NCBI GenBank assembly: GCA_031266255.1
Contig: JAISBK010000115.1
Location: 1-32,252, forward strand
Source of the DNA: Treponema sp.
GTDB lineage: Bacteria > Spirochaetota > Spirochaetia > Treponematales > Breznakiellaceae
DNA: 32,252 nt
Direction: 5' to 3'
The notes below the pieces were generated by a model. It saw only the letters and a list, made by a program, of their open reading frames with translations. It was not told the origin of the DNA and ran no database searches. A program made the translations under genes and the position numbers. Below, piece by piece: positions 15,407 to 24,186 of this stretch (position 1 is the first letter of the stretch; every line of letters begins with the position of its first letter).

Positions 15407-16018
15407 GTGATTATGGTACTTATGGGTAGCCTTTTGCCAGGTAGTAGTGGATTATTTGCACAAACTTCAGAGGCTGAGTCTGGAGGGATGAAATTTACCG
15501 ACCCTCCGATAGCTTCGGTTCGTTCTGAAGAGCAGGCGATCCCCCTGGGACCAGGGTCCACGGCTGATCTCCTTTCTGGTCAAGGGGCGGTTTCTTTTTT
15601 TACAATCCTTCGGATGATCCTGGTTCTTGCTTTGGCAGCAGGGGCTATTTATGGGATTGTGTTTTTTTTAAAACGGATTTCCCGTCCCCAAGAACAGAAA
15701 GATCCTCATCTGCAGGTATTGGCAGGGGTGCATCTCGGTTCCAATCGGTTTGCCCATGTAGTATCCCTTGGTGCTCAGGCTTGGCTTTTAGGATCCGCTG
15801 AGGGGGGGGTTTCCCTTATAGCAGAGATAACGGATAGAGAAACCATAGACGCCATGCTCTTGGATACATCTCGGAAGCATGCTGAAACAGGAAGGGGTAA
15901 ATTGCTTGACTTTTCACAGGTGCTTCGTCGTTTAGCAGGAGAAGGAGGGCCAGATCCTCAAGCCGGACTCAAAGCAGAAAATGTCCGTAAGCGACGAGAA
16001 CACTTAAAGGGGCTCTAA
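15407..16018 (+). CDS. fliO: flagellar export gate assembly protein FliO/FliZ
   Basis: A membrane protein that helps assemble FliP into the export gate. From the GTG at 15407 it has 203 residues: an N-terminal hydrophobic signal-like segment, a central membrane helix (about 65-85, MILVLALAAGAIYGIVFFL), and the FliO domain (LQVLAGVHLGSNRFAHVVSLGAQAWLLGSAEGGVSLIAEI). The frame is open farther upstream. GAGGGGG at 15371-15377 is correctly spaced for a CTG at 15383; that start would add eight residues including an Arg and give a better signal peptide. Which codon is used is unsettled. fliP begins one base after the stop. Confidence 0.82.
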   Translation: MIMVLMGSLLPGSSGLFAQTSEAESGGMKFTDPPIASVRSEEQAIPLGPGSTADLLSGQGAVSFFTILRMILVLALAAGAIYGIVFFLKRISRPQEQKDPHLQVLAGVHLGSNRFAHVVSLGAQAWLLGSAEGGVSLIAEITDRETIDAMLLDTSRKHAETGRGKLLDFSQVLRRLAGEGGPDPQAGLKAENVRKRREHLKGL

Positions 16019-16019
16019 G

Positions 16020-16844
16020 GTGTATCAACGGGTTACGTTCTTACGGGTAGTTTTTTTGGGGATCTGGTGTATTCTGGGAATAGGTAACATGATTCATGCT
16101 CAAACCTTTCCCGATATAGGAACCTCCGGAACCATGGCTATCCCGGCTCCTCCAGCAAGTCCCGTAATCCCGTTTATTGATCTTTCGATCCGGAACCCTG
16201 AAACCGGGCAAGAAGTGGCTTTTTCCCTCCAGCTTCTCCTGCTCGTTACGGTTCTTTCCTTAGCTCCCAGTATCATCATCCTGATGACCAGTTTTTTGCG
16301 GATTTCCATTGTCTTGGATTTCATCAAGCGGGCCTTATCACTGCAACAGGTTCCTCCGAATCAGGTAATCTTGGGGATATCGCTGTTTTTGACGATCTTC
16401 ATCATGTGGCCCACCTTTGAAACGATTTACGAAGATTCTGTACAGCCTTTGGCTGCAGGAACTATTTCCGTGGAGGAAGCCTATCGAGGGGCTGAAGGGC
16501 CCTTGCGGATGTTTATGTATCGTCAAATGCAGAATCATCCGGATAATATCAGGCTGTTTATGGCTATGCGGGGATTGGAACGGCCAGAGACCTTGGCGGA
16601 TGTGCCTACCTATGTGTTGATTCCGGCTTTCATCTTGAATGAATTAACCGTAGCTTTCAAGATAGGGATACTCCTCTTTATTCCCTTTATTGTGATCGAT
16701 ATGGTGGTAGCCAGCGCGCTCATGTCTATGGGGATGATCATGCTGCCTCCGGTGATGATTTCTATGCCCTTTAAGCTCATCTTGTTCATTCTTGTTGATG
16801 GGTGGGGACTTTTGACGGATCAGCTGATCCGCTCTTTTATATAG
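16020..16844 (+). CDS. fliP: flagellar type III export gate protein FliP
   Basis: A core subunit of the export gate (five FliP, four FliQ and one FliR in the known complex), 274 residues. The GTG start is served by AAAGGGG at 16006-16012, inside fliO. A cleavable signal peptide (about 1-27, ending IHAQ) is followed by the conserved LSLAPSIIILMTSFLRISIVLDFIKRALSLQQVPPNQVILGISLFLT. The C-terminal helices include FIPFIVIDMVVASALMSMGMIMLPPVMISMPFKLILF. Length and motifs are those of intact FliP. Confidence 0.95.
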   Translation: MYQRVTFLRVVFLGIWCILGIGNMIHAQTFPDIGTSGTMAIPAPPASPVIPFIDLSIRNPETGQEVAFSLQLLLLVTVLSLAPSIIILMTSFLRISIVLDFIKRALSLQQVPPNQVILGISLFLTIFIMWPTFETIYEDSVQPLAAGTISVEEAYRGAEGPLRMFMYRQMQNHPDNIRLFMAMRGLERPETLADVPTYVLIPAFILNELTVAFKIGILLFIPFIVIDMVVASALMSMGMIMLPPVMISMPFKLILFILVDGWGLLTDQLIRSFI

Positions 16845-16853
16845 GAGGCAGGG

Positions 16854-17123
16854 ATGAGTATCGGCACCATAACCGCCCTCTTGCGAGGCGGCATCCTGCA
16901 AGTTCTGTTGCTGGCGGCTCCCCTGCTTTTTTCAGCCCTGGTGGTTGGCCTGGTAGTAGCGATACTCCAAGCTACTACCTCGATCCAAGAACAGACCCTT
17001 ACCTTTGTTCCTAAAATTATTGCTATCCTGGTGGTGTTGGCATTTTTGGGAGGATGGATGTTTTCCTCTTTGGGGGATTATACGATCCAGTTATTCCGGA
17101 TGATTCCGGCCATGGCACGGTAG
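16854..17123 (+). CDS. fliQ: flagellar type III export gate protein FliQ
   Basis: A small gate subunit of 89 residues with two membrane helices (about 15-40 and 52-75). Family motifs are LLLAAPLLFSALVVGLVVAILQATTSIQEQTLTFVPKI and the following hydrophobic helix. The start ATG is preceded by AGGAGGCAGGG. It lies 9 bases after fliP. Confidence 0.95.
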   Translation: MSIGTITALLRGGILQVLLLAAPLLFSALVVGLVVAILQATTSIQEQTLTFVPKIIAILVVLAFLGGWMFSSLGDYTIQLFRMIPAMAR

Positions 17124-17153
17124 CAGAGCCATGTGAAAAAAGTATGAAAAAAT

Positions 17154-17978
17154 ATGCTTGAAGATCTGCTGATCCATGCTCCGGTTTTTATCCTGATAGC
17201 GAGCAGGGCCTTAGTCATGATTGAAACTGCTCCGCTTCTGTCCTCTGGGGCGATTCCCCAGGTGGCCAAGATTGCCTTAGCCGGCTTTGTTGCATATACG
17301 GCCTTCCCTTTAGCAGAGCATACCCTCGGGGCCGTGATGATAGAAGGAGGGCTCTATAGCCTGAATTTTTTGCTTATGGTGATAGGAGAAGGTATTATCG
17401 GCCTCATTATAGGTTTTTTTCTTACTATTATCTTTTCAGCCTTTGCTACGGCAGGGCAATTTTTCTCCCTCCAGATGGGTTTTGGGGCTTCAGAAACCTT
17501 TGATCCCCTCGCTCAGACAGAAAATCCCCTTATGGGCCAATACCTGAACCTGGTAGCCATGTTGGTTTTTCTTTCTATAGGGGGTTTACGAATGCTCTTT
17601 CTTGAAGGTTTTTGGCGTTCCCTGGAATCCATCAGTATCATACACCTCATCGAAGGCCGGGATGCGGTGGTAGGCATGATTCTTTCAGGGCTCTCCCGGT
17701 TGTTTCTGGATGCTATTGTTATTTCCCTGCCGATTTTAGGTACCCTCTTTTTGACGTCCCTTTCGACCGGGCTTATTTCCAAGGCAGCCCCGCAGATCAA
17801 TATTCTCTCGGAAGGTTTTCCCATATCCATCACCGTGGCTTTTGTGCTGATCTTTGCTACCATGCCGTTCATGGTGGAAGCCTTTAGCCGGGTGGTGGAT
17901 GCGGGCTTCCAGACCCTGGAGACCCTCTATAGCCGGATAGGGCTTCAAATCAGTACTTCTGGGGGAGGTTCGGTATGA
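17154..17978 (+). CDS. fliR: flagellar type III export gate protein FliR
   Basis: The single-copy gate subunit, 274 residues, with several hydrophobic helices. The family motifs IASRALVMIETAPLLSSGAIP near the N-terminus and AGQFFSLQMGFGASETFDPLAQTENPLMGQYLNLVAMLVFL in the middle are present. No good ribosome site precedes the ATG; upstream is A-rich. The stop overlaps flhB by four bases (ATGA), which fits the close contact of FliR and FlhB in the gate; the two are fused in some bacteria. Confidence 0.95.
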   Translation: MLEDLLIHAPVFILIASRALVMIETAPLLSSGAIPQVAKIALAGFVAYTAFPLAEHTLGAVMIEGGLYSLNFLLMVIGEGIIGLIIGFFLTIIFSAFATAGQFFSLQMGFGASETFDPLAQTENPLMGQYLNLVAMLVFLSIGGLRMLFLEGFWRSLESISIIHLIEGRDAVVGMILSGLSRLFLDAIVISLPILGTLFLTSLSTGLISKAAPQINILSEGFPISITVAFVLIFATMPFMVEAFSRVVDAGFQTLETLYSRIGLQISTSGGGSV

Positions 17979-19123
17979 AGCGGTTTTATGATACCCAATC
18001 GGCCCTGAAAACCGCTTTGACCATGGATCTCCAATGGTTTGCTGCGGAAGATGAGGGCCGCACTGAAGAGCCTTCGGAATATAAGATCCGTAGAACCCGG
18101 GAAGAGGAGGGCAGAGTTGCCAAGAGTCAGGAACTCATCGGCGCCTTGGTGCTCCTCTTACCCGCGTTGGGTATCCTCTTTTTAGCTCCTTTTATGCTGC
18201 GGACTTGTGTAGAAATGGTGCGGTTTTTTCTGCTCCGGCTGACTGCCTTGGATCCTGCCAAAGATAGGATCATCTCAGGGCTCGTGTTTTCTTATTATGT
18301 ACGGTTGAGCCTCCCTATCCTGGCCATAGCTCTGGTGGCGGCCCTCTTTTCAAACCTCGTGCAGACCGGCTTACTGTTTACCACCAAGCCCTTAGTGCCC
18401 AAATTTTCCAAGATCGTCCCCCATTTTGGGCGTTATTTTCAGAAAACCCTTTTTTCTGCAGAAGGGCTATTTAACTTTTTTAAGTCAATTGTTAAAATGA
18501 TGATTATCGGGGGCGTAGCTTTCTTCCTTATCCGGTCCCGGATAGCAGAGCTGGCAAACCTGCAAACCGCGAGTTTATGGTTGGGGATACAAACCGTGGC
18601 TTCCTTGGCCATACGGATACTTATCATCTCGGCTTTGCTCTTGTTATTGCTTGCTATTCCGGATTATATGTTCCAGCGTTGGCAGTATCGGGAGTCCCTC
18701 AAGATGACCAAACAGGAGGTTAAGGAAGAGCACAAGATGTATGAGGGGGACCCTTTGATCAAGTCCCGGCTCCGAAGCCGTATGCGGGAGATCTTGAGCC
18801 AGAATATGGCTATCAATGTGCCTAAAGCGGATGTGGTTATCACCAATCCTACCCATCTGGCGGTTGCCTTGGAATATAACCGGACCAATATGGCAGCTCC
18901 CCAAGTTACTGCTCGGGGAGAAGATGAAATGGCCTTTAGGATCCGCCGTATTGCCCAGGATCATGGGGTGCCCATTGTGGAGAATAAACCTCTGGCCCGG
19001 GCGCTTTATGCGGAGACCAAAGTCGGTGATATGGTCCCAGAAGCCTACTGGGAAATTGTGGCAATGGTATTGAGTAAGGTGATGAAAATTAACGAAGAAC
19101 GCCGGCGAGCCCAGCGTATATAA
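17975..19123 (+). CDS. flhB: flagellar export switch protein FlhB
   Basis: Controls the change of export from rod/hook to filament substrates, 382 residues. The N-terminal segment is longer than usual before the EPSEYKIRRTREEEGRVAKSQEL motif, followed by four membrane helices. The cytoplasmic domain contains NPTH in VVITNPTHLAVALEYN, where self-cleavage between Asn and Pro is expected, followed by MAFRIRRIAQDHGVPIVENKPLARALY. All expected landmarks are intact. FliK, encoded in the same operon, acts on this domain. Confidence 0.95.
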   Translation: MKRFYDTQSALKTALTMDLQWFAAEDEGRTEEPSEYKIRRTREEEGRVAKSQELIGALVLLLPALGILFLAPFMLRTCVEMVRFFLLRLTALDPAKDRIISGLVFSYYVRLSLPILAIALVAALFSNLVQTGLLFTTKPLVPKFSKIVPHFGRYFQKTLFSAEGLFNFFKSIVKMMIIGGVAFFLIRSRIAELANLQTASLWLGIQTVASLAIRILIISALLLLLLAIPDYMFQRWQYRESLKMTKQEVKEEHKMYEGDPLIKSRLRSRMREILSQNMAINVPKADVVITNPTHLAVALEYNRTNMAAPQVTARGEDEMAFRIRRIAQDHGVPIVENKPLARALYAETKVGDMVPEAYWEIVAMVLSKVMKINEERRRAQRI

Positions 19124-19189
19124 GCCGGTCACTCCTCTTGAGGGAAGGAGGACTCGGTCGATGAATGGAAGAGGAGAGCTAAGTACAGT

Positions 19190-21307
19190 ATGGCTAATGG
19201 GGTACAAGGGAATAATACAAGTAAACCGAGTAATTTCATAGGAGATTCCCGAGATTTCTTCATTGCCGTTGGCGCGGTGATGGTGGTGATCATGATCATT
19301 ATACCGTTGCCCACGGTCTTGCTGGATACCTTCATGGCCCTGAACCTGGTGCTCTCCCTGCTCATTCTCCTCATCGTGCTCTACACGAAAAAGGCCACGG
19401 ATTTCAATGTTTTTCCTACGGTTTTATTGGTTGTTACGGTTTTTGGCTTAGCTTTAAATATCTCTTCCACTCGGCTCATCCTCACCAAGGGGGCGCAGTT
19501 TGACGGACGGATGATCCGGGCCTTTTCTACTTTTGTGGTTGGTTCCGGAGGGACCGAAGGCCTTGTGGTAGGATTCATCATTTTTATTGCTATTATCGCG
19601 GTCCAGGTAGTGGTCATCACCAAGGGGGCTACACGAATTTGTGAAGTGGCGGCTCGGTTTGCCCTGGATGCCCTGCCGGGCAAGCAAATGGCCATTGATG
19701 GACTTTACAGCTCGGGCGCCATCACGGAAGAGGAATCTCGAATCCGAAAACAGGAGCTTCAGAAAGAAGTGGATTTCTATGGCGCGATGGATGGTTCGAG
19801 TAAATTTGTTTCTGGTAATGTTAAGATAGGGATATTCATAACCGCCATTAATATTCTTGGGGGGATCATCATTGGTACGGCTCTCCATGGAGAACCGATT
19901 AGCGCAGCCATAGGTACGTATATTGCCTTTTCTGTAGGGGACGGCTTGCTCTCCCAGTTTCCCGCGCTTTTGGTATCCACTGCTACGGGTATTGCAGTTA
20001 CCCGTTCCGCTTCCAACGGCACGTTCGGGGAAGATATTTCGATCCAGTTTTCCCGGGATGCCCGGATCTATTGGATAGGCGCTTTTATACTGCTTGTGTT
20101 TGCCTTACTTCCGGGCTTTCCCTGGTATGTGCTCATTCCCATGGCTTTTGCGTTAGGGTTCTTCGCCTTTAAATTGGGACAGTCTCAGCAGCGAAAGGCG
20201 AATTTTAATGCTATGATGCACAAGACTGCGGATCCCAAGAAACCTCAGCCAGGAGATACCGGGGAACTCTCTCCTGTAGTACCGTTAGATACCTTATCCC
20301 TTGAATTAGGGTATGGACTCATCCCTTTGGTGGATAAGGATAAGGGAGCCGAACTGTTAGAGCGGGTTCAGGGGATCCGCAAACAATCTGCCTTGGAGTT
20401 GGGGCTGGTCATACCCAAGATTCGGATCATTGATAATATGTTGCTTGAACCCTCGGAATATTGTTTCAAAATCCGGGGAGTTGATACGGGCCGGGGTAAG
20501 ATCCGGATTGGCTATTATCTCTGTATGAATCCCGGGAACATACGGGAAGAGATAGTCGGTGAAAAAACCCGGGAACCGGTTTTTGGCCTTCCCGCCTTAT
20601 GGGTAAGCGAAGATAAGCGGGATGAAGCTGAACGGGCTGGGTACACCGTGGTAGATCCCCCCTCAATGATCGCCACCCATTTGACTGAGATCATCCGGCG
20701 TCATGCTTCGGAAATCTTGGGTCGTCAGGAAACCCAGGCCATTCTGGATACCCTGCGGCGGGAATACCCCGCGCTGGTAGAGGAGGCTCAGAGCCAGAAA
20801 GCATTGAATGTCGGTGAAATCCAAAAAGTGCTCCAGGGGCTGCTCAAAGAACAGATCTCCATTCGTAACATGGTAACTATTTTGGAAGCCTTGGCGGATT
20901 TTGCTCCGGTTACCCGGGACACCCGGTTCCTAACGGAAAAGGCCCGACAGGCCCTCGGCAGGCAGATCTGTCATCGCTATGCGGATGATCGCTTAGTACT
21001 CCATGTACTCACCCTGGATCCTGGATTGGAACAGCAGATCATCGACAGCCGTGTGGAAACCAGTTCTGGGCTTGTGTCGGCCTTGGATCCTGCGGTTCAA
21101 AATGCTTGGATAAAGGCTCTTACCCGGTCAGTTGCAGCGGTCCAAGAACATGGGTGGTACCCGATTATTGTCTGTTCAGAGTCTGCTCGGTACTTGGTCA
21201 AGTCTTCTACCGACCGAGATCTCCCGGAGTTGGTCGTGCTCTCAGTACCAGAGATCGTAGGGGATGTTACCTTAGAATCGGTAGGGGTCATAAGGCTGGA
21301 CCATTAA
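19190..21307 (+). CDS. flhA: flagellar export apparatus protein FlhA
   Basis: Forms the nonameric export ring and docks substrates and chaperones, 705 residues. About eight N-terminal membrane helices are visible, with the conserved FHIPEP-family stretch VVTVFGLALNISSTRLIL and the cytoplasmic loop ATRICEVAARFALDALPGKQMAIDGLYSSGAITEEESRIRKQELQKEVDFYGAMDGSSKFV. The soluble C-terminal half (about 350-705) includes RIIDNMLLEPSEYCFKIRG and the long export-cytoplasmic domain. The ATG at 19190 has GAGGAGAG 11 bases upstream. A better-placed ribosome site serves another ATG at 19161 in a different frame that overlaps this start. Confidence 0.95.
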   Translation: MANGVQGNNTSKPSNFIGDSRDFFIAVGAVMVVIMIIIPLPTVLLDTFMALNLVLSLLILLIVLYTKKATDFNVFPTVLLVVTVFGLALNISSTRLILTKGAQFDGRMIRAFSTFVVGSGGTEGLVVGFIIFIAIIAVQVVVITKGATRICEVAARFALDALPGKQMAIDGLYSSGAITEEESRIRKQELQKEVDFYGAMDGSSKFVSGNVKIGIFITAINILGGIIIGTALHGEPISAAIGTYIAFSVGDGLLSQFPALLVSTATGIAVTRSASNGTFGEDISIQFSRDARIYWIGAFILLVFALLPGFPWYVLIPMAFALGFFAFKLGQSQQRKANFNAMMHKTADPKKPQPGDTGELSPVVPLDTLSLELGYGLIPLVDKDKGAELLERVQGIRKQSALELGLVIPKIRIIDNMLLEPSEYCFKIRGVDTGRGKIRIGYYLCMNPGNIREEIVGEKTREPVFGLPALWVSEDKRDEAERAGYTVVDPPSMIATHLTEIIRRHASEILGRQETQAILDTLRREYPALVEEAQSQKALNVGEIQKVLQGLLKEQISIRNMVTILEALADFAPVTRDTRFLTEKARQALGRQICHRYADDRLVLHVLTLDPGLEQQIIDSRVETSSGLVSALDPAVQNAWIKALTRSVAAVQEHGWYPIIVCSESARYLVKSSTDRDLPELVVLSVPEIVGDVTLESVGVIRLDH

Positions 21308-21325
21308 GGAGCAAACAGAAAAGCA

Positions 21326-22600
21326 ATGGAATATTTTACTGAACAAGCCTTGACCTATACTGAATGTCTCAATAAGATTCGGATGAAGTATGGAGAGCGT
21401 TTTTCGATACTGAACCATAAAAGTATTCGCATGGGAGGATTTTTAGGGTTTTTCGCTAAAGATGGGGTAGAAATCAGTGGGTTTACTTCAAACAACGTGG
21501 TAAAGAACATCAATCTGGGCAGTATGGAGCCTGCTGCTGCTCGTCCAAGTTCAGGGCCGGATCCCGTAGGACCGGTTCGGAAATCGCCCCTGGATTTTGA
21601 TGAGGAGAAACGCAAGGTCCTGGATGCAGCAAATACGGCGAATAAAGGGGAAAGCGGCTGGCAGATGGTCTTAAAAGAGGTACAAACTCTCAAGGAACGG
21701 ATCGATACAAGTACCGGTTCCCAAGTCCCGGAAGAACATCCTACCCTGAGCCGTATTGGGGATGTGCTGGGACACAATGATTTTTCCCTCCGCTTTAGCC
21801 ATATTATTCTGGAGCGTATTAAAAAGGAATTTTCTCTGGATGCGCTCAATGATTATAAGGCGGTGCAGGACAAGGTTATTGAATGGATTGGAGAGAGTAT
21901 CAGTATTTATAAAGAGGAAAAGTTTCAGCGCTTGCCTCGTATCATGGTTCTGGTGGGACCAACCGGAGTGGGTAAGACCACGACCATCGCAAAGTTAGCC
22001 GCGATTTTTGGGATTGGGAATGCCGATAGACGTCCCCTTTCGGTGCGGATGATCACCATCGACGCCTTTAGAATTGGCGCTAAAGAACAGATCGAAAAGT
22101 ACGGTAATATTATGGATCTTCCGGTTTCTTATGTGGAAGACTATGATGATCTCAAGAAGACTATCGCTCAATACTCGGAAGGAGTGGATCTCATCCTGGT
22201 GGATACCATTGGGAAGAGTCCCCGAGATTCCGCCCAGTTGGGAAAGATGAAGCAGCTTCTGGATGCTTGCGGAACCCAAGCAGAGTTATATCTGGCCGTG
22301 GCAGCGACCACAAAATCCAGTGATCTCAAGGAAATCCTCAGGCAGTTTGAGCCGTTCAATTATCAGTCGGTGATTATCACGAAACTGGATGAAACCATAC
22401 GGGTCGGTAATGTGATCAGTGTGCTTACGGATATGGGAAAATCCGTTTCCTATATTACCGATGGTCAGAAGGTGCCCAGCAATATACAGAAAGCTACGGT
22501 GGTTCGGTTTCTTATCAATCTTGAGGGTTTCCAGGTTAATAGAGCAAAAATCGAACGGCTTTTTCCTATTGACGAATCTGAACAAATTCAATGGAGGTAG
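21326..22600 (+). CDS. flhF: flagellar SRP-like GTPase FlhF
   Basis: A GTPase related to SRP54/FtsY that sets the site and number of flagella, 424 residues. The N-terminal B domain begins MEYFTEQALTYTECLNKIRMKYGE, a helical N domain follows, and the G domain starts near residue 205 with MVLVGPTGVGKTTTIAKLAA (G1). G3 reads DTIGKSPRD, within the DTxGxSxRD pattern of FlhF proteins rather than the DTAGR of SRP54; G4 is TKLD. The ATG has AAGGAG about 14 bases upstream. flhG follows directly, and FlhG normally stimulates FlhF GTPase activity. Confidence 0.93.
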   Translation: MEYFTEQALTYTECLNKIRMKYGERFSILNHKSIRMGGFLGFFAKDGVEISGFTSNNVVKNINLGSMEPAAARPSSGPDPVGPVRKSPLDFDEEKRKVLDAANTANKGESGWQMVLKEVQTLKERIDTSTGSQVPEEHPTLSRIGDVLGHNDFSLRFSHIILERIKKEFSLDALNDYKAVQDKVIEWIGESISIYKEEKFQRLPRIMVLVGPTGVGKTTTIAKLAAIFGIGNADRRPLSVRMITIDAFRIGAKEQIEKYGNIMDLPVSYVEDYDDLKKTIAQYSEGVDLILVDTIGKSPRDSAQLGKMKQLLDACGTQAELYLAVAATTKSSDLKEILRQFEPFNYQSVIITKLDETIRVGNVISVLTDMGKSVSYITDGQKVPSNIQKATVVRFLINLEGFQVNRAKIERLFPIDESEQIQWR

Positions 22601-22602
22601 CT

Positions 22603-23496
22603 ATGGAAGATCAGGCAGAGAAACTACGGGAAATCATGCGTAAAAAAAATGACTTCCAGGAGAAACCCAAATTGGTGCAGCCCAAGGAAGTCAAGAAAAC
22701 CCGGATCATCACGATTACCAGTGGTAAGGGAGGAGTGGGAAAAACCAGTATATCCGTTAATATGGCCTTAGCCTATGCCCGAATGGGGAAGAAAGTGGTG
22801 GTCATGGATGCAGATTTGGGGCTTGCCAATGTTAATGTCATGCTCAACACGATCCCGAAGTTTAACTTGTACCATGTGATGCGTAAGCAAAAGACCATGA
22901 AGGAGATCCTCTGGGAAACTGATTACGGTATTTCTATTGTTGCCGGTGCTTCAGGGCTTTCCAAGATTGCTAATCTTACCGAAGATGAACGGCAGTATTT
23001 CATCTCTGAACTGGATTCCCTGTCCGAGGCGGATATTATTATTATTGATACCAGTGCAGGGGTTTCCAGTAATGTGCTTGATTTTATCGCTGCCGCGGAT
23101 GACGCGGTGATCATCGCTACTCCGGAGCCTACTGCCATTACCGATGCCTATGGGATCACCAAGATAATCGCCACTGAATATGAAAGCCTTACGATGGGGC
23201 TTAAGCTCGTGGTGAACCGGGTAAAAAGCGTGGTTGAGGCAAAGAAGGTAGCTGATCGGATGACCCATATTGCCGGCCAATTTTTAAACATTCGGATTGA
23301 TTATTTGGGGTTTATCTACGATGATACGATGGTTTCCCATGCGGTGCTGCGGCAGAAGCCGTTCATGGTGCTTGATGCTAAGTGTAAGGCTTCGCTCTGT
23401 ATTCAGCATATCGCAGAACGTATGGAAAAGCATGAAGTCCGGGGAGAGAACGAAGGTTTTGCCGCCATGATTCGACGTCTTTTTGGGCGGGCATAA
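22603..23496 (+). CDS. flhG: flagellar number regulator FlhG (MinD/ParA-type ATPase)
   Basis: A MinD-like ATPase of 297 residues that works with FlhF to limit flagellar number and place them, probably at the cell poles in spirochaetes. The short N-terminus carries a Gln/Glu/Lys-rich segment; the deviant Walker A is SGKGGVGKTS, followed by VVMDADLGLANVNVML and IIIDTSAGVSSNVLDFI. A basic C-terminal region could bind membrane. An ATG at 22591 is in frame and overlaps flhF, but the ATG at 22603 has GGAGG five bases upstream and is preferred. No domain disruptions are seen. Confidence 0.92.
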   Translation: MEDQAEKLREIMRKKNDFQEKPKLVQPKEVKKTRIITITSGKGGVGKTSISVNMALAYARMGKKVVVMDADLGLANVNVMLNTIPKFNLYHVMRKQKTMKEILWETDYGISIVAGASGLSKIANLTEDERQYFISELDSLSEADIIIIDTSAGVSSNVLDFIAAADDAVIIATPEPTAITDAYGITKIIATEYESLTMGLKLVVNRVKSVVEAKKVADRMTHIAGQFLNIRIDYLGFIYDDTMVSHAVLRQKPFMVLDAKCKASLCIQHIAERMEKHEVRGENEGFAAMIRRLFGRA

Positions 23497-23548
23497 GCGT
23501 AGGGGGAATATATGTCCCGGAATTGCAAGAGAAAGGTGGATTACCAAG

Positions 23549-24175
23549 ATGCTTTTGGAAAAAACGATAAAAGTAAATAGTATTGCTGGAGGGATCGGGT
23601 TCATACTATCCCTTATCGTCGGGATCATCAGCGGCGGTAGTTTTCTTATGGTGCTTATCCGGGCGCTTAGCTTTGGAGTGATCTTTTTTGTCTTTATGGA
23701 GATTTTCCAGCGGCTTATCGGTACTTTTTTACCGGAGTTGCTTAACCCCAGTGCATCATCGGAAGCCAAGGACGCCCCTGGTTCACGAGTAGATATTTCT
23801 GTAGAAGATGGGGAAAAAACTGATTTATTCCAAGTCTCTGAACCCTCTGCACAGGAATACCCGGCACATCCAACCGGTTCGTTTGCAGATGATGTGGGAA
23901 CGCTGGATCAGCTTCATGAAAAAGACTATACTCAGAGGGAAGGGGTTGAAGGAGCTCCCTCTGGCTTTGTGCCAGAGGCGCCCCTGTCAAAGGCTGTTAC
24001 TCAAGGGACAGACGGAGGAGCGGATCCTTTTTTCTCGACCGATACTTCTATTCCGGGCAATGTCCTGGCAAAACCTTCAAGCAGCGCGCAGGATACGAAT
24101 CGGTCGTATAGTAAAAAAAATCTTGATCCGCTAAAAATGGCATCTGCTATACAGACCATATTAAAACAAGAATAA
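23549..24175 (+). CDS. hypothetical membrane protein between flhG and fliA
   Basis: Not recognised by family. From the ATG at 23549 (AAAGGTGG nine bases upstream) it has 208 residues; a longer frame from a TTG at 23483 would overlap flhG and lacks support. Two adjacent membrane helices occupy about residues 11-52 (IAGGIGFILSLIVGI, MVLIRALSFGVIFFVFMEIF). The remaining roughly 150 residues are polar, acidic, Ser/Pro-rich and probably disordered, ending in a short conserved-looking LDPLKMASAIQTILKQE helix. Its place between FlhG and sigma-28 suggests a role in motility. A C-terminal peptide that docks onto a partner would fit the layout, but that is speculation. Confidence 0.65.
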   Translation: MLLEKTIKVNSIAGGIGFILSLIVGIISGGSFLMVLIRALSFGVIFFVFMEIFQRLIGTFLPELLNPSASSEAKDAPGSRVDISVEDGEKTDLFQVSEPSAQEYPAHPTGSFADDVGTLDQLHEKDYTQREGVEGAPSGFVPEAPLSKAVTQGTDGGADPFFSTDTSIPGNVLAKPSSSAQDTNRSYSKKNLDPLKMASAIQTILKQE

Positions 24176-24186
24176 GGGGATAGGCT

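Noticed and set aside
22200-22230. Defective G3 motif in FlhF (DTIG instead of DTAG)
   Set aside because: DTxGxSxRD is the normal FlhF pattern, so this is not a loss of function.
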